Source: Sorangium cellulosum (GTDB lineage: Bacteria > Myxococcota_A > Polyangia > Polyangiales > Polyangiaceae). Taken from it: a DNA stretch of 64,000 bases. Of the stretch, positions 48,647-57,090 are shown one piece after another. The stretch spans positions 4,914,501-4,978,500 of the forward strand of contig NZ_CP012670.1 in assembly GCF_004135735.1 (NCBI RefSeq). The letters are read 5' to 3'. Made by a program: the position numbers and the translations under genes. The notes under the pieces were generated by a model. That model made no database searches. It saw nothing but the letters and a program-made list of their open reading frames with translations, and was not told where the DNA came from. How positions within the stretch are numbered: position 1 is the stretch's first letter; each line of letters starts with the position of its first letter.

Positions 48647-48696
48647 GTTCGAGCGAACGCCTGCTCGAACAGGCAGGCGGTTGCACAAGTTGTGCA
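48647..48696. promoter_or_regulatory. Two palindromes in the Kazal/methyltransferase divergent region
   Basis: GTTCGAG (48647-48653) and CTCGAAC (48664-48670) form an inverted repeat with a 10-base spacer. Eleven bases further TGCACAAGTTGTGCA (48682-48696) is a perfect 7+7 palindrome around one base. Both lie about 100-145 bases before the lipoprotein methyltransferase start, in the 377-base divergent gap. They look like binding sites for two dimeric regulators. The rest of the gap has no recognised feature. Confidence 0.5.
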
Positions 48697-48790
48697 GCGG
48701 CGCTCCGGACGGGGATCTCGGGCGCGGGCGCGCGGGCCTTGCCCCCCTCGGGCTGGGGCTCCCGCCCTCGATCGTGGTAGGGGAACGCGC

Positions 48791-49684
48791 ATGCACCGCC
48801 GCCCTCACCCCGCCGCGTCCTTCGTCGCCCTCGCCGTCCTCCTCGGCGGCTGCAGCGCCACCCCTGACGCCGCCGCGCCAGGCAGCGGCGGACGACGCGA
48901 TCCCGCGAGCGGCGCGCAGGCCGGCCATGCGGACCACGCCGCCCCCGGTCGGCAGGCAGGCGCTGGTCATGCGGGTCCCGCAGCCCACACCGGCCACGGC
49001 CATGCCCACGGCCACGGCGCCCACGGCCAGCAGGGCCACGGCGCAGGCCACGGCCACGGCGCAGGCCACGGCCACGGCGCGGGGCCGCTCGTGCACCGCT
49101 TCGAGCGGGCCGATGACTGGGTGGCCGCCTTCGAAGGCCCCGAGCGCGACGCCTGGCAGAAGCCCGCGGAGGTCGTCGCCGCCATGCGGCTCGCCCCCGG
49201 CATGCGGGTCGCCGACCTCGGGGCCGGGACCGGCTACTTCCTGCCCCACCTCTCCCGCGCGGTCGGGCCGGCCGGCGCGGTCATCGGCCTGGACATCGAG
49301 CAGGACATGGTCCGCTACATGACGGAGCGCGCCGCCCGCGAGCGCCTCGCCAACGTCACCGCGCGCCGGGTCAGCCCCGACGATCCCGGGCTCGACCCCG
49401 GCTCGGTCGATCGCGTCCTCGTGGTCAACACCTGGCACCACATCCCGGAGCGCCCCGCCTACGCGGCGAAGCTGAGGGCCGCGCTCCGCCCGGGCGGCGC
49501 GGTGGTCGTCGTGGATTTCACCGACGCCGCGCGCGTCGGCCCCCCGAAGGAGCACCGCATCGGCGCCGAGACGGTCGCCGCCGAGCTCCGCGCCGGCGGC
49601 CTCTCGCCCGAGCTCATCGCGGAGGACCTGCCCGAGCAGTACATCGTCGTGGGCAAGCGCGCCGACGCGGGCGCGGCGCCCTGA
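48791..49684 (+). CDS. His-rich lipoprotein SAM-dependent methyltransferase
   Basis: A 297-aa protein with an unusual combination. The N-terminus is a lipoprotein signal (Leu-Leu-Gly-Gly-Cys, Cys21). Residues 45-100 are a low-complexity His/Gly/Ala region rich in Gly-His-Gly-His-Gly-Ala copies that could bind metal ions. Residues 115-290 are a class I methyltransferase: motif I Val-Ala-Asp-Leu-Gly-Ala-Gly-Thr-Gly-Tyr-Phe, Gly-Leu-Asp-Ile-Glu as the acidic loop, Asn-Thr-Trp-His-His-Ile-Pro, and Leu-Arg-Pro-Gly-Gly. SAM is normally cytosolic, so an exported methyltransferase is puzzling, yet relatives annotated as lipoprotein-like methyltransferases exist in Gram-negative bacteria. ATG 48791 gives the full signal; no clear ribosome binding site is seen. 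Confidence 0.82.
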   Translation: MHRRPHPAASFVALAVLLGGCSATPDAAAPGSGGRRDPASGAQAGHADHAAPGRQAGAGHAGPAAHTGHGHAHGHGAHGQQGHGAGHGHGAGHGHGAGPLVHRFERADDWVAAFEGPERDAWQKPAEVVAAMRLAPGMRVADLGAGTGYFLPHLSRAVGPAGAVIGLDIEQDMVRYMTERAARERLANVTARRVSPDDPGLDPGSVDRVLVVNTWHHIPERPAYAAKLRAALRPGGAVVVVDFTDAARVGPPKEHRIGAETVAAELRAGGLSPELIAEDLPEQYIVVGKRADAGAAP

Positions 49685-49755
49685 CGCGACCGGGCGCTCC
49701 GCGGGCCCGACCGGGGCCTGCATGTCGATGACGTGACGCGGCCTTGCCAGTTATA

Positions 49756-49773
49756 AGTAACATGATAGTTACT
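49756..49773. promoter_or_regulatory. AT-rich operator-like palindrome
   Basis: AGTAACATGATAGTTACT is an inverted repeat (AGTAAC/GTTACT, 6-base spacer) in an AT-rich spot of otherwise GC-rich DNA, about 280 bases before the PEP-synthase-like gene. TTGCCA (49744-49749) just before it could be a -35 box. No regulator gene is next to it. The rest of the gap (49774-50050) holds only the GAGGAG ribosome binding site of the next gene. Confidence 0.45.
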
Positions 49774-50050
49774 AACCGGCGAGGCGAAGACATCCAAGGA
49801 CGCTTCCGGTGACGGGGCGAGCGATGCTCGGCCCCGACGGCTCCCGTCCATCGGCAACGACCAAAGGACGGGGCGTCGCTCGGCGCTGATCATCCAGGGC
49901 GCGCCGCGTCGCTCGGCGCCCCCGGCGCCCTGCTGGCGAGGCGGTGGCGGAGGGCCGATGGCCGACCGTCTCGATGGGGGTGCTCCGTGAACCCCGCGTG
50001 CGCGCCGCGCATGCGGACAATGCAACTTTCTTGTCGCGAGGAGACGCTTG

Positions 50051-52567
50051 ATGCCTGTTCATCCCTTGAGCCAGCTATCCCGAGCCTCCCTGTCCACGGC
50101 CGGCGGCAAGGGCGCCAATCTGGGCGAGCTGATCCGACTCGGGCTCTCCGTGCCGCCCGGGTTCGTGGTGAGCGCCGACGCGTACGCGGAGCAAGCGCGC
50201 GCGTGGGGGCTCGCCGAGCGCCTCTCGGCGCACCTCGCCGCGAGCCGCTGGGAGGCCGCCTCCTCGGCGGCGGCGGAGCTCTTCCAGCAGGGCGCGATGC
50301 TGCCCAGGATCGAGGGCGCGGTCCGCGACGCCCACCGCGACCTCGGCGCGGCGCGGGTCGCGGTCCGCTCCTCGGCGACGGCCGAGGATCTCGCCGACGC
50401 CTCGTTCGCGGGCCAGCACGAGACGTACCTCGACGTCGCGGGCGAGGACGAGCTCCTCCTCGCGCTGCGGCGGTGCTGGGCGTCGCTCTGGAGCCCGAGG
50501 GCCCTGCGCTACCGGGCGGCGCGCGGCGTCGATCACCTGGGGGTCAACATCGCCGTCGTGGTGCAGCGCATGGTGCCGGCCGAGTTCGCCGGCGTCCTGT
50601 TCACCGTGGACCCGGTGGCCCAGCGCGCCGACCGCATGCTCCTGGAGGTCGCGCCGGGCCTCGGCGAGGCCGTGGTCTCGGGGCACACGACCGGCGACGT
50701 GTACCGCCTGCGGCGCGCGCCGTTCGCCGGGCCCAAAGGGGCCCGCCCCGCCCCGCCGAACGGCGCCCCGGCCCCCGGCGCGGACGACCTCGCGATCGAC
50801 GACCGCGACCGCCGGGAGGCCGGCCGCCCCGCGCCGAGCGACGCCCTGGTGCTCGAGCTGGGCCGCCTCGCGCTCCGCCTCGAGGCGCACTTCGGCTGCC
50901 CGCAGGACGTGGAGTTCGCCTTCGCGGGAGGCTCCATCCACCTCCTCCAGTCGCGCCCCATCACCACGCTCGGCGCGGCCGAGATCGAGCCCCTCCCCCC
51001 GCTGCCGAGGCTCACCCGCCTCCAGCAGAAGATGCTCGAGGCCAACGACAACGACCGGTTCCCCGTCGCCCCGAAGCCGCTCGATCAATGGGGCCTCCGG
51101 ATCGCCATCCCCGCGCTCCTCCGCGCGGTGCGCTTCATCGGGGCCGACGTGGACGAGGCCGAGGAGCGCGCGCTGGTGGCCCAGGTGTGGCGTGAGCTGT
51201 TCGTCCTGCCGCCGATGCGCCCCACGCTCCGGCTGCTCGGGCTGCCGCGGAAGGTCGCGGCCAGCCTGCGCGACGACGGGATGGCGTGGTGGGAGGGCGC
51301 GGCGCTCCCGCGGATCCAGGAGGTCTGCGCGCCGGCCGATCTCCGCGCGATGGACGACGCCGCGCTCCTCCGCCGCGCCGACCGGATCGTCGAGACCACG
51401 ACCGACGTCCTGGGCGAGCGGTTCGAGCGGAGCGCCAGCCAGATGGCCGCCATCGCCCTGCGCATCCCGGTCACCCTCGCCGTGGGGAGGAAGCGCGCAG
51501 ACGCCGTGATGGGCGATCTCGTCTCGGGGCTGCACACCCGGACCTCCGACGTCAACCTCGCGCTCTTCCACCTCGCGCGCAAGGCGGTGCGCGCCGCGCC
51601 GGAGGTCGCCCGCGCGATCCGCGAGGGGCGCCCGGAGGAGCTCCGCGCCTCCGAGGCCGGCCGGGCCTACGTCGCCGAGGTCGAGGCGTTCCTGGACGAG
51701 CACGGGCACCGGGAGAGCACGGGGTTCTACCTCTCGGCGCCGACCTGGCAGCGAGACCCCACGCCCGTGTGGAAGCTGCTCCGCGGCCTGCTCGACGCCG
51801 CCGAGCCGCCGTCCGAGGAGGCCGGGCTCAAGCGGTATCGCGCGGCGCTCGAGGAGGTCACCCGCGAGCTCCGCTTCGTGCCCCGTCTGCCGGCCGCGTT
51901 CCAGGTCACCCTCGAGCGGCTGCGGCGCGCGATCGTCTTCCGGGAGCGCTCCCACTTCGATCTGATGCGCTCGTTCTCGGCGCTCCAGGCGATCGTGGCC
52001 GAGCTCGCGCGCCGCCTCCACGAGCGCGGGCACCTGCCGGGCCCCGACGACATCTTCTACCTGACCGACGCCGAGGTCCGGGCGTGGCTCCGCGGGGAGG
52101 CGCCGCCGCTCGACGAGGCGAGGCGGCTCGTGCGACGCAGGCGCGCGACGTACGGGGTGGTCAACGGGAGATGGCAGAAGAGGGCGTTCCAGCCGGCCGC
52201 GGGGGGCGCCGCCGGCGGCGAGCTCCGCGGCGTCGGGGCGTCGTCCGGGGTGGTCCGCGGGAGGGCGCGCATCGTGCGCGACGAGCGCGAGTTCGAGCGG
52301 CTCAAGGCAGGGGAGATCCTGGTCTGCCGGTACACGAACCCCGCGTGGACACCGCTGTTCACCCTCGCCGCGGGCGTCGTGACGGACACCGGCGGCGCGG
52401 TCTCCCACGCGGCCATCGTCGCGCGCGAGTACGGGATCCCCGCGGTGCTGGGGGCCGCCGGCGCGACCGAGCGCATCCCCGATGGCCAGGAGCTCCTCGT
52501 GGACGGGACCGAGGGCCGGGTGACCCTCTTGCGCCCGGGACCCGCGGGCGAGATCGTCCCGGGCTGA
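50051..52567 (+). CDS. PEP-synthase / rifampicin-phosphotransferase-like enzyme
   Basis: An 838-aa protein with the three-part layout of PEP synthase and rifampicin phosphotransferase (Rph). The N-terminal ATP-grasp (about 15-330) begins Gly-Gly-Lys-Gly-Ala-Asn-Leu-Gly-Glu and has Val-Arg-Ser-Ser-Ala-Thr-Ala-Glu-Asp. A helical middle domain (about 340-690) follows. The C-terminal swivel domain has Thr-Gly-Gly-Ala-Val-Ser-His786-Ala-Ala-Ile-Val, the phosphohistidine loop. The missing TIM barrel and the length favour the Rph-like group, which phosphorylates a small-molecule antibiotic, over true PEP synthase. Substrate unknown. ATG 50051 has GAGGAG upstream. Middle residues 240-275 are a Pro/Ala/Arg-rich insert. 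An MFS gene follows in the same direction after a palindromic repeat. Confidence 0.75.
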   Translation: MPVHPLSQLSRASLSTAGGKGANLGELIRLGLSVPPGFVVSADAYAEQARAWGLAERLSAHLAASRWEAASSAAAELFQQGAMLPRIEGAVRDAHRDLGAARVAVRSSATAEDLADASFAGQHETYLDVAGEDELLLALRRCWASLWSPRALRYRAARGVDHLGVNIAVVVQRMVPAEFAGVLFTVDPVAQRADRMLLEVAPGLGEAVVSGHTTGDVYRLRRAPFAGPKGARPAPPNGAPAPGADDLAIDDRDRREAGRPAPSDALVLELGRLALRLEAHFGCPQDVEFAFAGGSIHLLQSRPITTLGAAEIEPLPPLPRLTRLQQKMLEANDNDRFPVAPKPLDQWGLRIAIPALLRAVRFIGADVDEAEERALVAQVWRELFVLPPMRPTLRLLGLPRKVAASLRDDGMAWWEGAALPRIQEVCAPADLRAMDDAALLRRADRIVETTTDVLGERFERSASQMAAIALRIPVTLAVGRKRADAVMGDLVSGLHTRTSDVNLALFHLARKAVRAAPEVARAIREGRPEELRASEAGRAYVAEVEAFLDEHGHRESTGFYLSAPTWQRDPTPVWKLLRGLLDAAEPPSEEAGLKRYRAALEEVTRELRFVPRLPAAFQVTLERLRRAIVFRERSHFDLMRSFSALQAIVAELARRLHERGHLPGPDDIFYLTDAEVRAWLRGEAPPLDEARRLVRRRRATYGVVNGRWQKRAFQPAAGGAAGGELRGVGASSGVVRGRARIVRDEREFERLKAGEILVCRYTNPAWTPLFTLAAGVVTDTGGAVSHAAIVAREYGIPAVLGAAGATERIPDGQELLVDGTEGRVTLLRPGPAGEIVPG

Positions 52568-52580
52568 GCTTCCTTCGCGC

Positions 52581-52705
52581 CCGGGGGGGTGGTGCGGCCC
52601 TTTGGGGGCTCACCGGAGGGGCCGAAGTGCAGGCGAGCCACGAAAGGGGCTCGCCGGAACGCAAGCCCCGGAGGTGAGCCCCCAAAGGGCCGCACCACCC
52701 CCCGG
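52581..52705. repeat. Palindromic repeat element, copy B (inverted)
   Basis: Bases 52584-52614 and 52673-52703 are a perfect 31-bp inverted repeat. The inner part (52605-52680) is the same core as at 4.15-4.21 kb in reverse orientation, with a few substitutions (CCGAAGTGC for CTGGAGTGC, CGAAAGG for CAAAAGG). The outer arms (GGTGGTGCGGCCCTTTG) differ completely from those of copy A but still pair with each other. It lies between two plus-strand genes, where it could be a terminator. Confidence 0.85.
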
Positions 52706-52801
52706 CGGGCCACGAGCGCCTTTCGCGTGGACGCTCCCCCCGGATACCCTGCCGCGCCGGACACCGCGCACGAGCCCCTGCGTGGGAAAGAGAGGGAATC
52801 G

Positions 52802-54067
52802 ATGAGCACTGCAGTCGTGGGAGGGCGTTCCAGCCCGCGCCGGTGGAGCGACCCGGCGCTGCGCCGCACGGCCGGTTATTATGCGCTCTTCATCTGCCTG
52901 GGCCTCAACATGGCCATCACCGGGCCGACCCTCCCCGACCTGGCGCTGCAAACGGGGTCGAGCGTCGGGAACATGGGCTCGCTGTTCCTCGGCGGGGGGG
53001 TCGGCTACACGCTCGGTACGCTGTGGGGGGGCAAGCTGTACGATCGCGTGCACGGGCACATGCTGCTCGGGGGAGCGCAGCTCGCCGCGGCCGCGTGCTT
53101 CGCCGCCACCCCGTCCATCCCCTGGCTGTGGCTCCTCGTGGCCCTCTCGTTCTGCCGGGGCCTCGCGGAGGGGCTGGTCAACACGGGCACGAACGCGCTG
53201 CTCCTGTGGACCCACGGGGAGAAGGTCAGCCCGTACATGAACGGGCTTCACTTCTGCTTCGGGGTGGGCGCCTTCATCTCGCCGCTGATGGTCGCGCGCA
53301 TCCCGGTCGCCTGGGGCGGTTACCGCGCGGCGTACTGGGGCGTGGCCGTCATCTCCGTGCTCGCCGCCCTGAGCGTGCTGGCGATGCGAGACAGGCCCGA
53401 GCCCCCGGAGCGGACCGCGCAGGCGTCCGCAGCGCGGGGCGCGGACCGCGACGTTCGCCTCCTCCCGGTGCTCGTGGCGGTGGTGTACCTCTTCGCCTAC
53501 GTCGGCGGGGAGATCTCGTTCGGGAGCTGGATCTACACCTACGCCGTCACGCTGGGCGTCGCCTCGGCGGCCGGGGCCGCCTATCTCACGTCGGGGTTCT
53601 GGCTGTCGTTCACCGTCGGGAGGCTGGTCTCGATCCCCGTGGCGATCCGCTTCACGCCGCGCCAGGTCATCCCCGTCGCGCTGGGCGCCTGCCTCGCGCT
53701 GTCCGCGCTGATGCTGCTCCTGCCGCCCTCGATCGCGCTGCTGTGGGGCGCCACGCTCGGGCTCGGGTTCTGCATGGCGCCGCTCTGGCCCAGCGGATTC
53801 ACGCTCGCGGGCCAGATCATGCCCATGACGGCGTTCGCGACCGGGCTGGTGCTGCTCGGCGACAGCCTCGGCACCATGGTCCTCCCGGCCATCACCGGCA
53901 AGCTGATCGAGGGGGCGGGCCTGGACAGGCTGGCGTACTCGCTGCCGCTGCTCGTGCTCGGGAGCCTCGTGGTCACGGGGCTCGCGTACCTCGCGCTGCT
54001 CGTCCTCGGCCGAAGGGCAGCGGCGGCGCCGCCGTCGAGCGTGGCGCGCGACGGCGCGCAGCCGTGA
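52802..54067 (+). CDS. MFS transporter
   Basis: A 421-aa major facilitator permease with about 12 membrane helices. The start region Tyr-Ala-Leu-Phe-Ile-Cys-Leu-Gly-Leu-Asn and the loop Gly-Gly-Lys-Leu-Tyr-Asp-Arg-Val-His-Gly-His (MFS motif A variant) are typical of the sugar-transporter-like MFSD4/FucP-type subgroup rather than drug exporters. A Glu-rich middle loop separates the halves. ATG 52802 follows a purine-rich GGGAAAGAGAGGGAA. It could share transcription with the PEP-synthase-like gene 234 bases upstream, although the palindromic element lies between. Substrate unknown. It converges on the ClpP-like gene 23 bases away. Confidence 0.85.
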   Translation: MSTAVVGGRSSPRRWSDPALRRTAGYYALFICLGLNMAITGPTLPDLALQTGSSVGNMGSLFLGGGVGYTLGTLWGGKLYDRVHGHMLLGGAQLAAAACFAATPSIPWLWLLVALSFCRGLAEGLVNTGTNALLLWTHGEKVSPYMNGLHFCFGVGAFISPLMVARIPVAWGGYRAAYWGVAVISVLAALSVLAMRDRPEPPERTAQASAARGADRDVRLLPVLVAVVYLFAYVGGEISFGSWIYTYAVTLGVASAAGAAYLTSGFWLSFTVGRLVSIPVAIRFTPRQVIPVALGACLALSALMLLLPPSIALLWGATLGLGFCMAPLWPSGFTLAGQIMPMTAFATGLVLLGDSLGTMVLPAITGKLIEGAGLDRLAYSLPLLVLGSLVVTGLAYLALLVLGRRAAAAPPSSVARDGAQP

Positions 54068-54090
54068 GCCGCAAGGCGCGCCGCGGCCGC

Positions 54091-54678
54091 CTAGCGAACC
54101 TCGTCGGACTTCTGGATGATCTGGCCCACGAGCCCGTACTCCTTGGCGGAGGCGGCATCGAGCCAGAAGTTGCGCTTGGTGTCCGCCTCGATCTTCTCGA
54201 GGGGCTGGCCCGTCTGACGCGCGAAGATCCGGTTGAGCCGGTCCTTCATCATGAGGATCTGCTGCACCTCGATGTCGATGACGCTGTAGGGCCCGCTCAT
54301 CCCGCCCGAGGGCTGGTGCAGGAGGAAGCGCGTGTTGGGGAGGCAGTACCGATCCTCGACCGGCACCGCGACGTAGATCAGCGCGCCCGCGCTCGCGACC
54401 CACCCGCTCCCGACCATGCGCACCCGCGGCCGGACGAAGCGGATCATGTCGTGGATCGTGTCGCCCGACTCGACGTGACCCCCCTGAGAGTTGATGAAGA
54501 TCGTGATCGGAGCTTCGCTGTCGGCCGACAGCGCAAGGAGCTGAGTCGTCACCTCGCTGGCGAGCGACTGATTGATGTCGCCGCTGATGACGATCGCGCG
54601 CTGCTTGAAGAGGCGATCGCGCATCGATTCGGTGAGGACGGTCGACGGACGTTTCTCGTCATCCGGTTCGGGCGGCAT
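54091..54678 (-). CDS. clpP: ClpP-type serine protease paralogue
   Basis: A 195-aa ClpP-family subunit. The catalytic triad can be placed: Ser96 in Val-Ala-Ser-Ala-Gly-Ala, His121 in Leu-Leu-His-Gln-Pro-Ser-Gly-Gly, Asp166 in Glu-Ala-Asp-Thr-Lys-Arg. The end Ala-Lys-Glu-Tyr-Gly-Leu-Val is canonical. The segment before the Ser (Gly-Ser-Gly-Trp-Val-Ala-Ser) differs from the usual Gly-Gln-Ala-Ala-Ser, and no clpX, tig or lon gene is adjacent. It is therefore a secondary ClpP, not the housekeeping clpP-clpX locus. ATG 54678 has GGAG nine bases upstream. It has the same orientation as the PKS cluster and lies 312 bases beyond its exporter gene, so a self-resistance role is possible but unproven. 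Confidence 0.85.
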   Translation of the reverse strand: MPPEPDDEKRPSTVLTESMRDRLFKQRAIVISGDINQSLASEVTTQLLALSADSEAPITIFINSQGGHVESGDTIHDMIRFVRPRVRMVGSGWVASAGALIYVAVPVEDRYCLPNTRFLLHQPSGGMSGPYSVIDIEVQQILMMKDRLNRIFARQTGQPLEKIEADTKRNFWLDAASAKEYGLVGQIIQKSDEVR

Positions 54679-54754
54679 CGTTAGTACTCCAGAAGAGATG
54701 GACAGACGTGGAGCCTGGTGCGGGGTGCAGGGTTCGCGTGATACGGGCTCATCC

Positions 54755-54768
54755 GAGCCGTTCGGCTC
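54755..54768. promoter_or_regulatory. Palindrome in the leader of the ClpP-like gene
   Basis: GAGCCGTTCGGCTC is a perfect palindromic stem 77 bases before the clpP-like start; an AT-rich stretch (TATTTTTTGATTCTCAT, 54778-54794) lies just beyond and could hold the promoter. The remaining 200 bases of the gap to the exporter gene show nothing I can name. Confidence 0.35.
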
Positions 54769-54990
54769 ACTGCGACGTATTTTTTGATTCTCATCCGTCG
54801 CCTGGAGGCTCCGCCCGTACCCCTCGGGCCTGCTCCCCGCTCTAGATCGGGCGCGATGCCATGTCAAGGCGACGTGTACCATGTGGGGGCACATCTCCAC
54901 GCGCGCTGCTGTGCTCCCGAGAACGCCGCCATCGCATGCGCGGCGGGGCCCCTGACGCGCGGGCGGCGCGTGGAGGCGTTTGCGGCGGGC

Positions 54991-56196
54991 TCACCCGCCG
55001 GCCACCGCGGGGATCTGCGCGCCTCGCCTGCCCCAGTACAGCGACACGTTCATGACGAGCGCGAACAGCAACATCGTGCCTGTCATGGCCAGCACCCCTA
55101 TCCGGTCGAACGCGAGAGACGCGAGGAACGTCGACGCGAAGGCCATGAGCGCGACCAGGAACCCGGCCGCGCTGGCGCACGCCCCAGCCCGATCGGGATG
55201 AGACTTGATGAGGTAGGCCGTGCCGGTCGGTACGAGGAACCCGTTGCCCAGGGTCAAGAGCATGGCCGGCGGCACGAGCTGCCAGTGCGACGAGACGCCC
55301 TGGCTCGAGCTCGCCAGCAAGATGACCGCGCCCGCGAGCCCCAGGCCGGCGCCGAGCGCGCAGCTGCCCCGGTCGCCGAGCGACGGGTGGACGCGCCGCC
55401 CGATCTCGGCGCCGACGATGAACGCGACGACGAGGGGCAGGTACATCGAGCCGATGACGTTGGGCGGGTAGCCCAGCCCCGACAGCACGAGGGGCAACAT
55501 GGTCAGGAAGGCGAAGTACGCCCCGAGGCCACAGCCGATCGCGCCGGCGTGCCCGAGGAAGAAGCGGCTCCGCAAGAGGCCCGCGTACTGGCGGAGCAGC
55601 TTGCTCGCCGAGAAGGGCTGGCGCGCCTCGCGCGAGAGCGACTCGCGGTACACGAGCGCCGTCCAGGCGAGGAGCGCCACCGTGAGGCCCGTGAGCAGCC
55701 AGAACACCGAGCGCCACCCCAGCGACTGGGCCATGTAACCGCCGAGCAGCGGCGCGAGCGCCGGCGACAGGCTGCCGACGGCCATGAGCCGCGCGAACAG
55801 CCGCTGGACCTCGTCGCCCTGGAAGAGGTCGAACACCATCGGCTGCCAAAGGACGTACGCCGCGCCCACGCCGATCGCCTGGACCAGCCGGAACGCCAGG
55901 AACGCCTCGATGCTGCCGGCGGAGATGCAGCCGAGCGTGCCCAGGAGGAACAGCGTCAGGCCGACCAGGAGCGGCGGCTTGCGCCCCACCTGATCGGACA
56001 GGGCGCCATAGAAGAGCTGCGCGACGGCGAACCCGGCCATGTAAATGCTGATCGACAGCCCCACCCTGGCGGCGTCGCTCTGAAAATGGCGCTGGATCGC
56101 GCCGAGCGACGGAACGAACATCTCGGATGCGAACAGCCCGACGACCGACAGCAAGGTCGCGTAGACCAGGAACAACGCTTTGCCGAACCCTGACAT
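54991..56196 (-). CDS. Bcr/CflA-type MFS drug exporter
   Basis: A 401-aa permease of the DHA1 drug:H+ antiporter group with 12 membrane helices. Family marks: the N-terminus with Ser-Glu-Met-Phe-Val-Pro-Ser-Leu, motif A Gly-Ala-Leu-Ser-Asp-Gln-Val-Gly-Arg-Lys-Pro, the Arg-Leu-Val-Gln-Ala-Ile-Gly segment in helix 4, and Gly-Gly-Tyr-Met-Ala-Gln-Ser-Leu-Gly-Trp-Arg-Ser-Val-Phe. It is the last gene of the minus-strand PKS cluster by position, 59 bases after the methyltransferase gene, and is the obvious candidate to export the polyketide and give self-protection. Confidence 0.9.
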   Translation of the reverse strand: MSGFGKALFLVYATLLSVVGLFASEMFVPSLGAIQRHFQSDAARVGLSISIYMAGFAVAQLFYGALSDQVGRKPPLLVGLTLFLLGTLGCISAGSIEAFLAFRLVQAIGVGAAYVLWQPMVFDLFQGDEVQRLFARLMAVGSLSPALAPLLGGYMAQSLGWRSVFWLLTGLTVALLAWTALVYRESLSREARQPFSASKLLRQYAGLLRSRFFLGHAGAIGCGLGAYFAFLTMLPLVLSGLGYPPNVIGSMYLPLVVAFIVGAEIGRRVHPSLGDRGSCALGAGLGLAGAVILLASSSQGVSSHWQLVPPAMLLTLGNGFLVPTGTAYLIKSHPDRAGACASAAGFLVALMAFASTFLASLAFDRIGVLAMTGTMLLFALVMNVSLYWGRRGAQIPAVAGG

Positions 56197-56255
56197 CGAC
56201 TCTCCTACCCTGTCCGCGGGCGGACGGAGCGAGACATTTCCCTTGAACGGACCGC

Positions 56256-57002
56256 TCAGGGGCGGACCGCGATCACCCCGAAGCTCTCTCGACCGTCGAG
56301 GCGAATGGCGTCCGGGTAGTACGGTCGGGGGATGAACGACGACCGCTCGATCCGGAACCCGGCCCGCGAGAAGAACGGGGGGAACGTGTCCTCATCGAGG
56401 AAGTGGGCCGACTCGGGCACGAGGGCGCGGTACTCGGGAACGACGATCTCCCGGAAGTTCTCGCACCAGCCGGGCCACACGTCGCCCCGGGCCTTGCGCT
56501 CGCGGTAGACGGGCATGAACGCCTGGATCGACCTCAGGTAGACCGTGTCGACCACGGCGAACACCTTGCCGCCCGGCGCGAGCGCCGACCACAGCCTGGC
56601 CACCGCGGCCTCGATCTCCCGGGGCATCATGTAGTGCATGACGCGCGAGATCAAGACCGCCCCCAGGCTCCCGGGGGGGAGATCGAGCTCGTCCGGAAAC
56701 CGCCCCGGCATCAGGCGCAGGAGGGGCCGCAACGCCGGTGGGGTGCGCTCCCTGAGGATCTCGAGGTGGCGCGGCTCGATGTCGTTGGCGATGATCGGGA
56801 CATTCCGCTTCAGGACCTGCAGGGAGGCCGCCCCGAAGGCCGTGCCGATCTCGAGCGCCTGGCCCGGGGCCTGGCCGGCGAACTCGATGAAGGCCTTGGT
56901 GTACTCGTCGTCGACATGCTCGATCGCGAGCCCGGTCTGGTTCAGGGTGGAGACCAGGCCATCGCGGGCATCGGGCATCGGGTGCGGGGCAGCGTCGGAC
57001 AT
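56256..57002 (-). CDS. Class I SAM-dependent methyltransferase
   Basis: A 248-aa cytosolic methyltransferase. Motif I is degenerate but visible (Ala-Leu-Glu-Ile-Gly-Thr-Ala-Phe-Gly-Ala-Ala-Ser), followed by the acidic Ile-Ala-Asn-Asp-Ile-Glu-Pro and Ser-Arg-Val-Met-His-Tyr-Met. ATG 57002 follows a strong GAGGAG. It lies in the PKS cluster between the P450 and the exporter, so it probably methylates the polyketide, most likely on an oxygen created by the P450 or by ketoreduction (inference). No domain besides the methyltransferase fold is present. Confidence 0.82.
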   Translation of the reverse strand: MSDAAPHPMPDARDGLVSTLNQTGLAIEHVDDEYTKAFIEFAGQAPGQALEIGTAFGAASLQVLKRNVPIIANDIEPRHLEILRERTPPALRPLLRLMPGRFPDELDLPPGSLGAVLISRVMHYMMPREIEAAVARLWSALAPGGKVFAVVDTVYLRSIQAFMPVYRERKARGDVWPGWCENFREIVVPEYRALVPESAHFLDEDTFPPFFSRAGFRIERSSFIPRPYYPDAIRLDGRESFGVIAVRP

Positions 57003-57090
57003 GCGCGAACTCTCCTCTAGCTGGTTCATGACAAGCAGGTGATGGACGTTGAAAGGAAGCCGGGGCCTCGCGGGCGCGCGGCGCGACACC

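Noticed and set aside
52802..54067. MFS permease as part of the polyketide cluster
   Set aside because: It is on the opposite strand, beyond the ClpP-like gene, and resembles sugar-type permeases; the Bcr/CflA-type exporter at 55-56 kb is the better candidate.
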